Positions 34,701 through 42,991 of a stretch of 42,991 nucleotides of DNA are shown here, one piece after another; positions within the stretch are counted from its first letter, which is position 1, and every line of letters starts with the position of its first letter. The position numbers and the translations under genes are program-made. The notes below the pieces were generated by a model. The model saw only the letters and a program-made list of their open reading frames with translations, had not been told where the DNA came from and searched no databases. The stretch is from Deltaproteobacteria bacterium (GTDB taxonomy: Bacteria > Desulfobacterota > Binatia > UBA9968 > JAJDTQ01): positions 1 to 42,991 of the forward strand of contig JAPOPM010000062.1 of NCBI GenBank assembly GCA_026712905.1. Direction: 5' to 3'.

Positions 34701-36158
34701 ATGTCCAAGCTGTTGATCGGCGGCGAGCTCGTCGACGCCGTGAAGAAGGAAACCTACGAAGTGCGCAACCCGGCCACCGGCGACCTGGTGGACCACGCGG
34801 CCAAGGGCTCCGAAGAGGACGTCCGCCAGGCAGTGGACGCCGCCGCCACGGCCTTCAAGGAGTGGTCGGACACGACCCCCGAGGACCGCGGCAAGGCCCT
34901 GGAGAGCGCCTGCGGGCTTATCGAGCAGCGCAGCAAGGACATCGCGCAGCTCCTGACCCAGGAACAGGGCAAGACCCTGTTCGAGGCGGGACTGGAGATC
35001 CACCACCTGATCCACGGCCTGGAGTTCTACGCGGGGCTGGCCTCCAAGGTGCGCGGCTCCCACGTGCCGCTGCCGCAGAAGAACGCCTACGGCATGGTGG
35101 TACGCCAGCCCATCGGCGTGTGCGGCGCCATCGTACCGTGGAACTTCCCGCTGACCCTCATGGGCACCAAGGTGGGTCCGGCGCTGGCGGCGGGCAACAC
35201 CATCATCGTGAAGCCGGCCTCCACCACCCCGCTGGCCACGGCCCTGTGCATGGAACTGATCGCGCAGGCCACCTACGCCGGCGGCAAGAAGAGCCTGCCC
35301 GCGGGCACGGTGAACTTCGTCAGCGGGCCGGGCGGCTCGGTGGGCGAAGAGCTCTTGAGCAACCCGCGCATCCGCCGCATCGCCTTCACCGGCTCCACCC
35401 CCGTCGGGCGCCACGTCATGGAGGTAGCCGGCAGGGAGATCAAGCGGGTCACCCTGGAACTGGGCGGCAGCGACCCCATGATCGTCATGGAGGACGCCAA
35501 CGTCGACCTGGCGGTGAAGATGGCGGACATCGGGCGCTACTTCAACTGCGGCCAGATGTGCCTGGGGGTGAAGCGGTTGTTCGTGCACGAGTCCGTCGCC
35601 GACGACTTCATCGGCAAGCTCGCCGCGGGGCTTCAGAAGAAGACCGTGGGAGACGGCATGGAGAAGGGCAGCCGCATGGGACCGCTCCACGTCGACTACC
35701 AGCGCACCGAGGTGGAGGAGCAGGTGGAGGATGCCAAGGCGCGCGGCGCCAAGGCGGTGGCAGGCGGCGCCCGGCCGGAAGGCGACCAGTTCAAGAACGG
35801 CCACTTCTACCTGCCGACCCTGCTCACGGACGTGCCCGACGACGCGCGCATCGCCACCGAGGAGTGCTTCGGCCCGGCCCTGCCGGTGTTCACCTTCAAG
35901 GACATCGACGAGGCCATCGAGCGCGCCAACGCCTCCGAGTTCGGCCTGGGCTCGTCCATCTGGACCAGCAACATGACGTACGCCAACAAGGCCATCGACC
36001 GGCTCGAAGCGGGCAACGTGTGGGTCAACTCGCTCCACTACGGCTACGACGAGCTGCCCTTCGGCGGCGTCAAGTCCAGCGGCGTGGGCCGCGAGCACGG
36101 ACCCGAGGCGCTGGACTACTACCTCGAGCCCAAGGGCGTGGTGGTGGTCAACGTCTAG
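34701..36158 (+). CDS. NAD(P)-dependent aldehyde dehydrogenase family protein
   Basis: A 485-residue ALDH-superfamily enzyme of full length. It has PWNFPLTLMGTKVGPALAAG (residues 149-168), the NAD-binding FTGSTPVGRHV near 234, the general base Glu in VTLELGGSDPM near 256 and the catalytic Cys in YFNCGQMCLGVKR near 290. EECFGPALPVF and NSLHYGYDELPFGGVKSSGVG lie near the end, as in succinate-semialdehyde and related dehydrogenases. It oxidises an aldehyde to a carboxylic acid in the cytoplasm. ATG at 34701 has GGAGGG seven bases before it. It shares a probable transcript with the crotonase upstream and ends 20 bp before a strong terminator. The substrate is not determined. Confidence 0.93.
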   Translation: MSKLLIGGELVDAVKKETYEVRNPATGDLVDHAAKGSEEDVRQAVDAAATAFKEWSDTTPEDRGKALESACGLIEQRSKDIAQLLTQEQGKTLFEAGLEIHHLIHGLEFYAGLASKVRGSHVPLPQKNAYGMVVRQPIGVCGAIVPWNFPLTLMGTKVGPALAAGNTIIVKPASTTPLATALCMELIAQATYAGGKKSLPAGTVNFVSGPGGSVGEELLSNPRIRRIAFTGSTPVGRHVMEVAGREIKRVTLELGGSDPMIVMEDANVDLAVKMADIGRYFNCGQMCLGVKRLFVHESVADDFIGKLAAGLQKKTVGDGMEKGSRMGPLHVDYQRTEVEEQVEDAKARGAKAVAGGARPEGDQFKNGHFYLPTLLTDVPDDARIATEECFGPALPVFTFKDIDEAIERANASEFGLGSSIWTSNMTYANKAIDRLEAGNVWVNSLHYGYDELPFGGVKSSGVGREHGPEALDYYLEPKGVVVVNV

Positions 36159-36177
36159 GAGACAAGGCCACGGCATG

Positions 36178-36213
36178 AACGGGTGCCACTGCGGAACAGT
36201 GGCACCCGTTTTT
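36178..36213 (+). terminator. Strong intrinsic terminator
   Basis: AACGGGTGCCACTG (36178-36191) pairs perfectly with CAGTGGCACCCGTT (36197-36210) over 14 bp with a 5-base loop, followed by TTTTT to 36213. It ends the crotonase-aldehyde dehydrogenase transcript. The outer stem resembles the hairpin at 4098-4130. Confidence 0.92.
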
Positions 36214-36239
36214 CGTGGGGCCTTTTTCGCCAGTAACCG

Positions 36240-38024
36240 ATGCAGGCGCCATCCAATCCTTCCGGTTCCCGGCCGTCCAGCCGGGACCTGCGCCCGTTGC
36301 GGCGTCTCGCCGCGTATCTGAAGCCCTACCCGATGTTGCTGACCCTGGCGGCGGTTTCGCTGCTGGCGGCCGCGGTGACCACGCTGGCCCTGCCCATCGC
36401 CGCCCGGGAAATCCTGGAGACCGGATTTGCCGAAGAGAACCGGGCGCTCATCAGCCAACGCTTTCAGTTGCTGCTAGCCGTCATCGCGGTGCTGGCGGTG
36501 GCATCGGCCGGCCGCTTCTACTTCGTCGCCCGTATCGGCGAGCGGGTGGTGGCGGACGTCCGCAAGCAGATCCATGCGCACGTGCTGCGCATGAACCCCA
36601 CCTTCTTCGAGGTCACCCGCACCGGCGAGATCCTCTCGCGTTTGACCACGGATACGACTCTCATCCAGACCGTGATCGGTTCGGGCGCCTCCATGGCGTT
36701 GCGCAACCTGCTGATCTTCGTGGGCGGCTTCGTGATGCTCATCGTCACCAGCCCGCAGCTCATGGGAGCGGTGCTCGTGCTGATACCCCTGGTGCTGTTG
36801 CCGATCCTGGTGCTGGGCCGCCGGGTGCGGCGCCTGTCGCGCCTGAGCCAGGACCGCATCGCGGACACCAGCGCCCTGGCCGGCGAGAACCTCGACGCCG
36901 TGGAGACGGTGCAGGCCTTCACCCAGGAACGCACGGAGATGGAACGCTTTGGCGCCGCCACCGAAGCCGCCTACCAGGCCGCGCTGGTGCGCGTGCGCAG
37001 CCGGGCGCTGCTCATCTTCCTGGTGATCACGTTCATGTTCGGCGGCGTCGTCGGCGTGCTGTGGCTGGGGGCGGAAGCGGTGCTGAGCGGCCGCATGTCC
37101 GCGGGCGTCCTGATCCAGTTCGTGTTCTACGCCATTTTCGTGGCCGGCTCGGCCGCGAGCCTCAGCCAGGTGTGGGGCGAAGTGCAGCGCGCCGCCGGGG
37201 CCACGGAACGCTTGCTGGAGCTGCTCGAAGCGCGCCCGGTCATCACCGCGCCGGCGGCTCCCCTGCCCATGCCCGAGCCCCCGCGAGGCAACCTCGACTT
37301 CGACGCCGTGGCGTTCCGGTACCCGTCCCGCCCCGACGAACACGCGCTGGACGGATTCTCCTTGGCCGTCGAGCCGGGGGAAACCGTCGCCTTGGTGGGA
37401 CCGTCGGGCGCGGGCAAGAGCACCGTATTCAAGCTGCTGTTGCGCTTCTACGATCCGGCGCTCGGCTGCATACGGCTGGACGGCATCGACCTTCGTCAGG
37501 CAGACCTCCAGACCGCGCGCGGCCGCATCGGACTGGTGCCGCAGGAAACCGTGATCTTCTCCGCCAACGCCCGCGAGAACATCCGCTACGGCCGCCCTTC
37601 CGCCACCGACGCGGAGGTGGCGGAAGCCGCGCGCGCCGCGTTCGCGGACGAATTCATCCAAAGCCTGCCCGAACGCTACGACACCTTTCTCGGCGAAAAG
37701 GGCCTGCGCCTCTCCATCGGCCAACGCCAGCGCATCGCCATCGCCCGGGCCATCCTCAGGGACCCCGCGGTCATGCTGCTGGACGAAGCCACCAGTTCCC
37801 TGGACGCCGAGAGCGAGCATTTCGTCCACCAGGCCCTGGAACGCCTCATGGCCGACCGCACCACCCTCATCATCGCCCACCGCCTCGCCACCGTCCTCAA
37901 GGCCGACCGCATCGTGGTCATGGACCACGGCCGCATCGTCGCCACCGGCACCCACGAGGAGCTGATGAGCCGCGGCGGCCTCTACGCCCGGCTCGCATCG
38001 CTGCAGTTCGCGCCGGAAGCCTAG
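36240..38024 (+). CDS. ABC exporter, fused permease-ATPase (MsbA/LmrA-like)
   Basis: A 594-residue half-transporter that should work as a homodimer in the inner membrane. The N-terminal ABC_membrane domain (about residues 25-310) has six predicted helices, with FFEVTRTGEILSRLTTDT (coupling region) near residue 121. The ATPase domain has Walker A GPSGAGKST at 387-395, the Q-loop in GLVPQETVIF near 435, the signature LSIGQRQR (instead of LSGGQ) near 493, and Walker B VMLLDEATSSLD near 516 with IIAHRLATV after it. Such proteins export lipids, peptides or drugs. The ATG is only 26 bp after the terminator at 36213 and has no clear Shine-Dalgarno, so its promoter is either inside the preceding gene region or partial readthrough occurs. 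Confidence 0.92.
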   Translation: MQAPSNPSGSRPSSRDLRPLRRLAAYLKPYPMLLTLAAVSLLAAAVTTLALPIAAREILETGFAEENRALISQRFQLLLAVIAVLAVASAGRFYFVARIGERVVADVRKQIHAHVLRMNPTFFEVTRTGEILSRLTTDTTLIQTVIGSGASMALRNLLIFVGGFVMLIVTSPQLMGAVLVLIPLVLLPILVLGRRVRRLSRLSQDRIADTSALAGENLDAVETVQAFTQERTEMERFGAATEAAYQAALVRVRSRALLIFLVITFMFGGVVGVLWLGAEAVLSGRMSAGVLIQFVFYAIFVAGSAASLSQVWGEVQRAAGATERLLELLEARPVITAPAAPLPMPEPPRGNLDFDAVAFRYPSRPDEHALDGFSLAVEPGETVALVGPSGAGKSTVFKLLLRFYDPALGCIRLDGIDLRQADLQTARGRIGLVPQETVIFSANARENIRYGRPSATDAEVAEAARAAFADEFIQSLPERYDTFLGEKGLRLSIGQRQRIAIARAILRDPAVMLLDEATSSLDAESEHFVHQALERLMADRTTLIIAHRLATVLKADRIVVMDHGRIVATGTHEELMSRGGLYARLASLQFAPEA

Positions 38025-38043
38025 AGGGTTGAACAGTCGATCC

Positions 38044-38072
38044 TTGAATCCATACGGGGAGTCTGATAAAAG
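38044..38072 (+). promoter_or_regulatory. Candidate promoter in an AT-rich patch
   Basis: TTGAAT (38044-38049), a 17-bp spacer and TAAAAG (38067-38072) fit a sigma70 promoter with four matches in each hexamer. The patch 38025-38159 is much richer in A/T than its surroundings and also carries TATAAA at 38080-38085 and an 8-bp inverted repeat (CCTTGAAT 38042-38049, ATTCAAGG 38103-38110). It precedes the AAA/DUF4143 gene. Confidence 0.35.
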
Positions 38073-38159
38073 ATCCCTGTATAAAGTTAGTGTGATTGAT
38101 AAATTCAAGGGTTCTTTTAACACAATCCTGTGCATTCGGCACAAGTCGTACTGGAAGTC

Positions 38160-39557
38160 ATGCTCAAACGGCGAGAGACTGCCTACCTTGAGGAATGGGC
38201 TGTGCGGAGGGACCGCAAGCCGTTGGTGATCCGCGGCGCCCGGCAAGTGGGCAAGTCAACGCTGGTGCGCGAGTTCGCCAGGACCGCGGGCAGGCCGCTG
38301 GTCACGGTCGACCTCGAGCGCAACCCGGAACTGCGCGAAGCGTTTACCGCTCGGTACCCGGCACGGATTCTCTCCACGCTCACGCTGCTTACCGGGCAAA
38401 CCATCGTGCCCGGAACCCATCTGTTGTTTCTCGACGAGATTCAAGCGGCCCCGGAGGCGCTGGCGGCACTGAGATACTTCTACGAGGAAGCTCCGGAACT
38501 GCATGTCGTGGCCGCGGGCTCGCTCGTGGAGTTCGCCCTCGCCGACACCCGGTTCTCCATGCCCGTGGGACGGATCGAGTATCTGCACCTGGGGCCGCTG
38601 ACCTTCGAGGACTTCCTGGACGCCATGGGGCACCCGGAACTGTCCGCCCATCTGCGCGCCGTTCCCTTGTCCGATCTCGAGGATGCCTTTCCTGACGCAG
38701 TGCATCAACGGTACGCCGGTCTGCTGCGGGAATACTGGGTGGTGGGGGGCCTTCCGGAGGCGGTCTCGGGCTATGCGCAAGGACGAGAGAACACCGATGG
38801 GGGCTTCCCCCATCTCGGCCGCATCCAGCAGAGCGTAATGGCCACCTACAGGGACGACTTCAACAAGTACAGCCATGGCAGTTCCCGTGACCGGTTGCGC
38901 ATGGTGTTCGACAGCCTTCCGGGTCTTGTCGGACGCAAGTTCAAGTACGTCGGAGTCAGCCGGGACCACCGCGCCGCGGAGCTGGCGGACGCGCTGCGGC
39001 TGCTGTGCATGGCGCGAATTGCCTACAAGGTCTGCCGCACCGCGGCCAACGGCGTGCCGCTGGCCGCGGAAGCGAACGCACGCCACTTCAAGTGCCTGTT
39101 CATGGACATCGGCCTGATGTGCGCCGCGCTGCACCTGGACCTGTTCGACCTTCGCACACACGACTTGACTCTTGTGAACGCCGGCGCCCTCGCCGAGCAG
39201 TTCATCGGCCAGCACCTGCTCCACAGCGGCCCTGGCTACGAAACTCCGGCGCTATACTACTGGGCGCGGGAGACGAAGAACGCCGCTGCCGAAGTGGACT
39301 ACCTGATGACATCGGGCGCCCAGGTCGTTCCCGTCGAGGTCAAGGCCGGGGCCACCGGCTCGCTGAAGTCGCTGCACCAGTTCCTGAAGGAGAAAGGCAA
39401 CGCGTTCGGACTCCGTTTCAACGCCGCCACGCCGAGCCTGCTGCACGATTCGACAAGGCTGGCTAACGGCGGCACCCTCGACTACCACCTGCTTTCGCTA
39501 CCCCTCTATCTGGTCGGTCAGGCTCAACGGCTGGTAAGAGAATTTCGCGGCGAGTGA
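38160..39557 (+). CDS. AAA ATPase with C-terminal DUF4143 domain (second copy)
   Basis: A 465-residue protein. The N-terminus MLKRRETAYLEEWAVRRDRK leads straight to PLVIRGARQVGKSTLV, with Walker A at residues 26-34. Walker B is HLLFLDEIQAAPEAL near 93, followed by HVVAAGSLVEFAL. The DUF4143 half has a helical middle with RIQQSVMATYRDDFNKYS and a nuclease-like C-terminus with YYWARETKNAAAEVDYLM and VVPVEVKAG (D...ExK pattern). This is the subgroup with GARQVGKST, unlike the GPRGTGKS copy at 5524-6693, so the two are not recent duplicates. ATG at 38160 is preferred from the family start; the frame is open to 38130. An AT-rich stretch with promoter-like boxes precedes it, fitting acquisition by transfer. 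Role unknown. Confidence 0.88.
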   Translation: MLKRRETAYLEEWAVRRDRKPLVIRGARQVGKSTLVREFARTAGRPLVTVDLERNPELREAFTARYPARILSTLTLLTGQTIVPGTHLLFLDEIQAAPEALAALRYFYEEAPELHVVAAGSLVEFALADTRFSMPVGRIEYLHLGPLTFEDFLDAMGHPELSAHLRAVPLSDLEDAFPDAVHQRYAGLLREYWVVGGLPEAVSGYAQGRENTDGGFPHLGRIQQSVMATYRDDFNKYSHGSSRDRLRMVFDSLPGLVGRKFKYVGVSRDHRAAELADALRLLCMARIAYKVCRTAANGVPLAAEANARHFKCLFMDIGLMCAALHLDLFDLRTHDLTLVNAGALAEQFIGQHLLHSGPGYETPALYYWARETKNAAAEVDYLMTSGAQVVPVEVKAGATGSLKSLHQFLKEKGNAFGLRFNAATPSLLHDSTRLANGGTLDYHLLSLPLYLVGQAQRLVREFRGE

Positions 39558-39618
39558 GGCAAGGTCCGCCCTGCCATATACCCATTGCGACATCCAGGTA
39601 CTGCAAAGACGAGCGGGA

Positions 39619-40992
<1,374 letters not shown>

Positions 40993-41044
40993 GGCTCGTC
41001 CTCTACTCCCAACGGAGGCCCGACACAAGCTCCTGGCGACCTGC

Positions 41045-42541
41045 CTATTGCCGGATGGCCGCGTTCTGTTCCGTGCTCGGGAAAACGAGCGACTTGATCA
41101 CCACGGGCACCGCCCCCGAGGAGGGGATCAACGCGCCCACATCGATGTAGTCGAACTCCTGCAGCGCGATGCCGTCCACCGAGATGATGGGCTTGTCGAG
41201 CTTCATCTCCTCCTTGAAGTGCAGGCCCAGGATGCCGCCGATGTCGCCGTCGTTGACCAGGAGCAACGGGTGCCCCTTGTCGAGCACCGGCTTGAGGCCC
41301 TCCACCACCGCGCCGCAGAAACCCTGCAGGCGGGCGAAGGTGGCGGACCCTTCCCAGTGGAACGCCAACGCCACCGGCTGGCGGCCGTCTTGCAGGTCCA
41401 GGCGCCGCAGCGCGCTGTCGATGGCGCCGATGACCTTCGCGGGATCGATGTCGTCGCCCCACTCGAAGTCGATGCGCACCACGGGGACGTTGCGCACGGG
41501 CACCGCGTCCTGAGGCGAGATGAAGATGGTGCTGCCGCTCACCTGGATGGTGTACTGGGAGGCGCCGATGACGGTGGCGCGGATGCGCGCCGCGGGTTCC
41601 AGGATGGGGACGCCCAGGCCCTCCACCCGCCGGCGGATCTCCCGGCCCAGGAGCGCGCCCATGTCGCCGTAGCCGTTGCCGGCGTGGCCGTAGATGAACT
41701 CGGAGACGCCGCCCGAAAAGGTGACGGCGTCGATTTTGCCGCGGTACGACAGCGGCGGGAGCCGAAGCAGTTCCCGGGTCTCGTCGGTCAGCTCCTGCTG
41801 GTTGACCACCTCGAACAGGCGGTCCGCCATCTCGGACGCGATGGCCTCCAGGCTCTGCTCGTCCATGATCTGGCCCAACTCCAGCTCGACGCCCACCTTG
41901 CCGCCGTGGCGCCGCCCCGCCTCCTCGATGCGGACGACGGTGTTGGCGCCGTCCATGGCCAGCAGCCGGGCGCCCACGTCGATGGCCGTGACCTCGCGCA
42001 CGCTGCCGCCAGCGCACACGGCGATCTTGCTGGTGCCGCCGCCCACGTCGATGTTGAGCACCACCGCGTCCTCGTTGCCGGAGCGAGCCGCCGCTCCCGA
42101 GCCGTGGGCGGCCATGGTGGTCTCGAGCCCGTCGCCGGCCGTGACCGACACGAAGCGGCCCGCCTCCTCCGCGAACAGGTCGGCGATGGCGCGGGAGTTG
42201 CGCCGGCGCACGGCCACGCCGGTGAGAATCAACGCGCCCGTATCCACGTCCTCGCGCTTGAGCTCGGCACGTTCGTACTGTTGGTTGATGAAGCGCTCCA
42301 GGCGCTCCATGTCGATGGTCAGGTCGTCGGTGTAGGGCGTGAGCAGAATCTCCGATTCGCTCAGCACGGTGCGTTTCTTGACGACGTAACGGGTTCCTTC
42401 CTGGCTCAGCTCGAGGCGCGAGAACACCAGGTGGGACGTGGACGAACCGATGTCCACGCCCACGCTGGTGAGCTTGATCTCGTCTTCCTCAACGATGTGC
42501 CTGCCGGAACCGGTGAAACCGAGGGATCCTGTGTCGGCCAC
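41045..42541 (-). CDS. eutA: EutA-like ethanolamine ammonia-lyase reactivating factor
   Basis: A 498-residue ASKHA-fold ATPase. Marks are [18 protein letters not shown] near residue 27, [12 protein letters not shown] near 62, [15 protein letters not shown] near 172 and [20 protein letters not shown] near 277. This matches EutA, which reactivates adenosylcobalamin-dependent ethanolamine ammonia-lyase (EutBC) by swapping damaged cofactor with ATP. Translation starts at GTG (42541) with a GGGA-type Shine-Dalgarno that overlaps the stop of the preceding cupin gene (9 bp apart). No eutB, eutC or microcompartment gene is in the window, but the operon continues beyond the right edge. Confidence 0.88.
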   Translation of the reverse strand: MADTGSLGFTGSGRHIVEEDEIKLTSVGVDIGSSTSHLVFSRLELSQEGTRYVVKKRTVLSESEILLTPYTDDLTIDMERLERFINQQYERAELKREDVDTGALILTGVAVRRRNSRAIADLFAEEAGRFVSVTAGDGLETTMAAHGSGAAARSGNEDAVVLNIDVGGGTSKIAVCAGGSVREVTAIDVGARLLAMDGANTVVRIEEAGRRHGGKVGVELELGQIMDEQSLEAIASEMADRLFEVVNQQELTDETRELLRLPPLSYRGKIDAVTFSGGVSEFIYGHAGNGYGDMGALLGREIRRRVEGLGVPILEPAARIRATVIGASQYTIQVSGSTIFISPQDAVPVRNVPVVRIDFEWGDDIDPAKVIGAIDSALRRLDLQDGRQPVALAFHWEGSATFARLQGFCGAVVEGLKPVLDKGHPLLLVNDGDIGGILGLHFKEEMKLDKPIISVDGIALQEFDYIDVGALIPSSGAVPVVIKSLVFPSTEQNAAIRQ

Positions 42542-42550
42542 GAGCGGTCC

Positions 42551-42991
42551 CTAGGCTTCCGGCTTGTAGATCTCGGCGGGCATCTTGGACTTCATCCCCT
42601 CCTTGCCCAGAGTCTCTTCGAACTCCTGGCGCAGGAACGGGTCCTCGTCCCGATAGGCGATGGCCGTGCCGCCGTCCTTGATCTCGATGGCGCCGTAGTC
42701 GATGGCCTTCTCGCCGGGCCGCCCGCGCTCGCGTCCGGGCGCGTTGGGGCCGAACCACGCCGACAGCCGCAGCGGCTCCGCGCTCACGCCGAAGTGGGCA
42801 TGGAACCAGTTGCCGCCCATGGGCGCCGCGCTCACCATGCCGACGGGCTCGTAGTCCTGCCGCCGCACCCCTTCCGCCTTGCCGTCCTTCCACGGCGTGG
42901 GACCCAGGGTGGAGGGCCAGGTGTAGGTGTAGCCCTTGCCCTTGACGCAGATGAGCACCGCGGCGGAGCCGTGGGCGTGGGCCTTGGAGTA
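42551..42991 (-). CDS. Cupin-domain protein, partial (N-terminus outside window)
   Basis: The frame is open to the right window edge and ends at TAG (42551-42553), so about 146 C-terminal residues are seen. SKAHAHGSAAVLICVKGKGY carries the first cupin motif with two His, and GGNWFHAHFGVSAEPLRLSAW the second with HxH, fitting a metal-binding cupin. A tail with EFEETLGKEGMKSKMPAEI follows. The family is common in aromatic or amino-acid catabolic clusters. It lies 9 bp before eutA in the same operon. The reaction is not identifiable. Confidence 0.8.
   Translation of the reverse strand, partial: YSKAHAHGSAAVLICVKGKGYTYTWPSTLGPTPWKDGKAEGVRRQDYEPVGMVSAAPMGGNWFHAHFGVSAEPLRLSAWFGPNAPGRERGRPGEKAIDYGAIEIKDGGTAIAYRDEDPFLRQEFEETLGKEGMKSKMPAEIYKPEA

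Overview
This is a high-GC, gene-dense window from a bacterium with a Gram-negative-type envelope: there is a TatA, a lipoprotein and a Tat/DUF3426 pair. Strong Shine-Dalgarno sites, frequent ATGA stop/start overlaps and a textbook SAM-I riboswitch are present. The mix of hydantoinase A/B, a luciferase-like oxidoreductase, amidohydrolase_2 enzymes, an enolase-superfamily enzyme, PEP-mutase-like and ornithine-cyclodeaminase-like proteins is what one sees in uncultivated heterotrophs such as Entotheonella/Tectomicrobia, Desulfobacterota-related lineages or SAR202. I cannot place it more precisely from sequence alone. No rRNA, tRNA, CRISPR array, phage or IS element was seen.

Layout. 1-5508: a catabolic cluster (hydantoinase B, partial, and A, an LLM flavin oxidoreductase) divergent from a HAD phosphatase-like gene and an arylmalonate-decarboxylase-like gene. 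5524-7795: an AAA/DUF4143 ATPase and an M19 dipeptidase-like gene. 7865-12162: a minus-strand operon of an enolase-superfamily enzyme, a redoxin, an amidohydrolase, BolA and a second amidohydrolase. The redoxin reads through an in-frame TGA exactly at the peroxidatic Cys position and is followed by a SECIS-like hairpin, so it is very probably a selenoprotein. 12270-14675: a PEP-mutase-like gene, a cluster of palindromic and tandem repeats, and an ornithine-cyclodeaminase-like gene. 14902-15123: an FmdB-type zinc ribbon.

15247-18851 is the most coherent unit: a SAM-I riboswitch with antiterminator and terminator precedes a MoeB/ThiF E1 enzyme, a threonine-synthase-like protein, a CysO-like sulfur carrier whose C-terminal Gly-Gly is masked by one Arg, and a CysM-like synthase. 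This looks like protein-thiocarboxylate-based cysteine (perhaps homocysteine) synthesis under SAM control.

18921-20277 holds a DUF3426 protein and TatA. 20395-25704 is a minus-strand folD-gcvT-gcvH-gcvP operon feeding the one-carbon pool. Divergent from it are alanine dehydrogenase (probably leaderless), a DHH phosphoesterase, a cupin, and an unrecognised lipoprotein/826-aa exported protein pair. 31838-36213 holds a RidA-like protein lacking the usual Arg, an unrecognised 388-aa protein, a crotonase and an aldehyde dehydrogenase ending at a strong terminator. 36240-42991 holds an MsbA-like ABC exporter, a second AAA/DUF4143 ATPase behind an AT-rich patch, a second threonine synthase, an EutA-like reactivase without EutBC in view, and a partial cupin.
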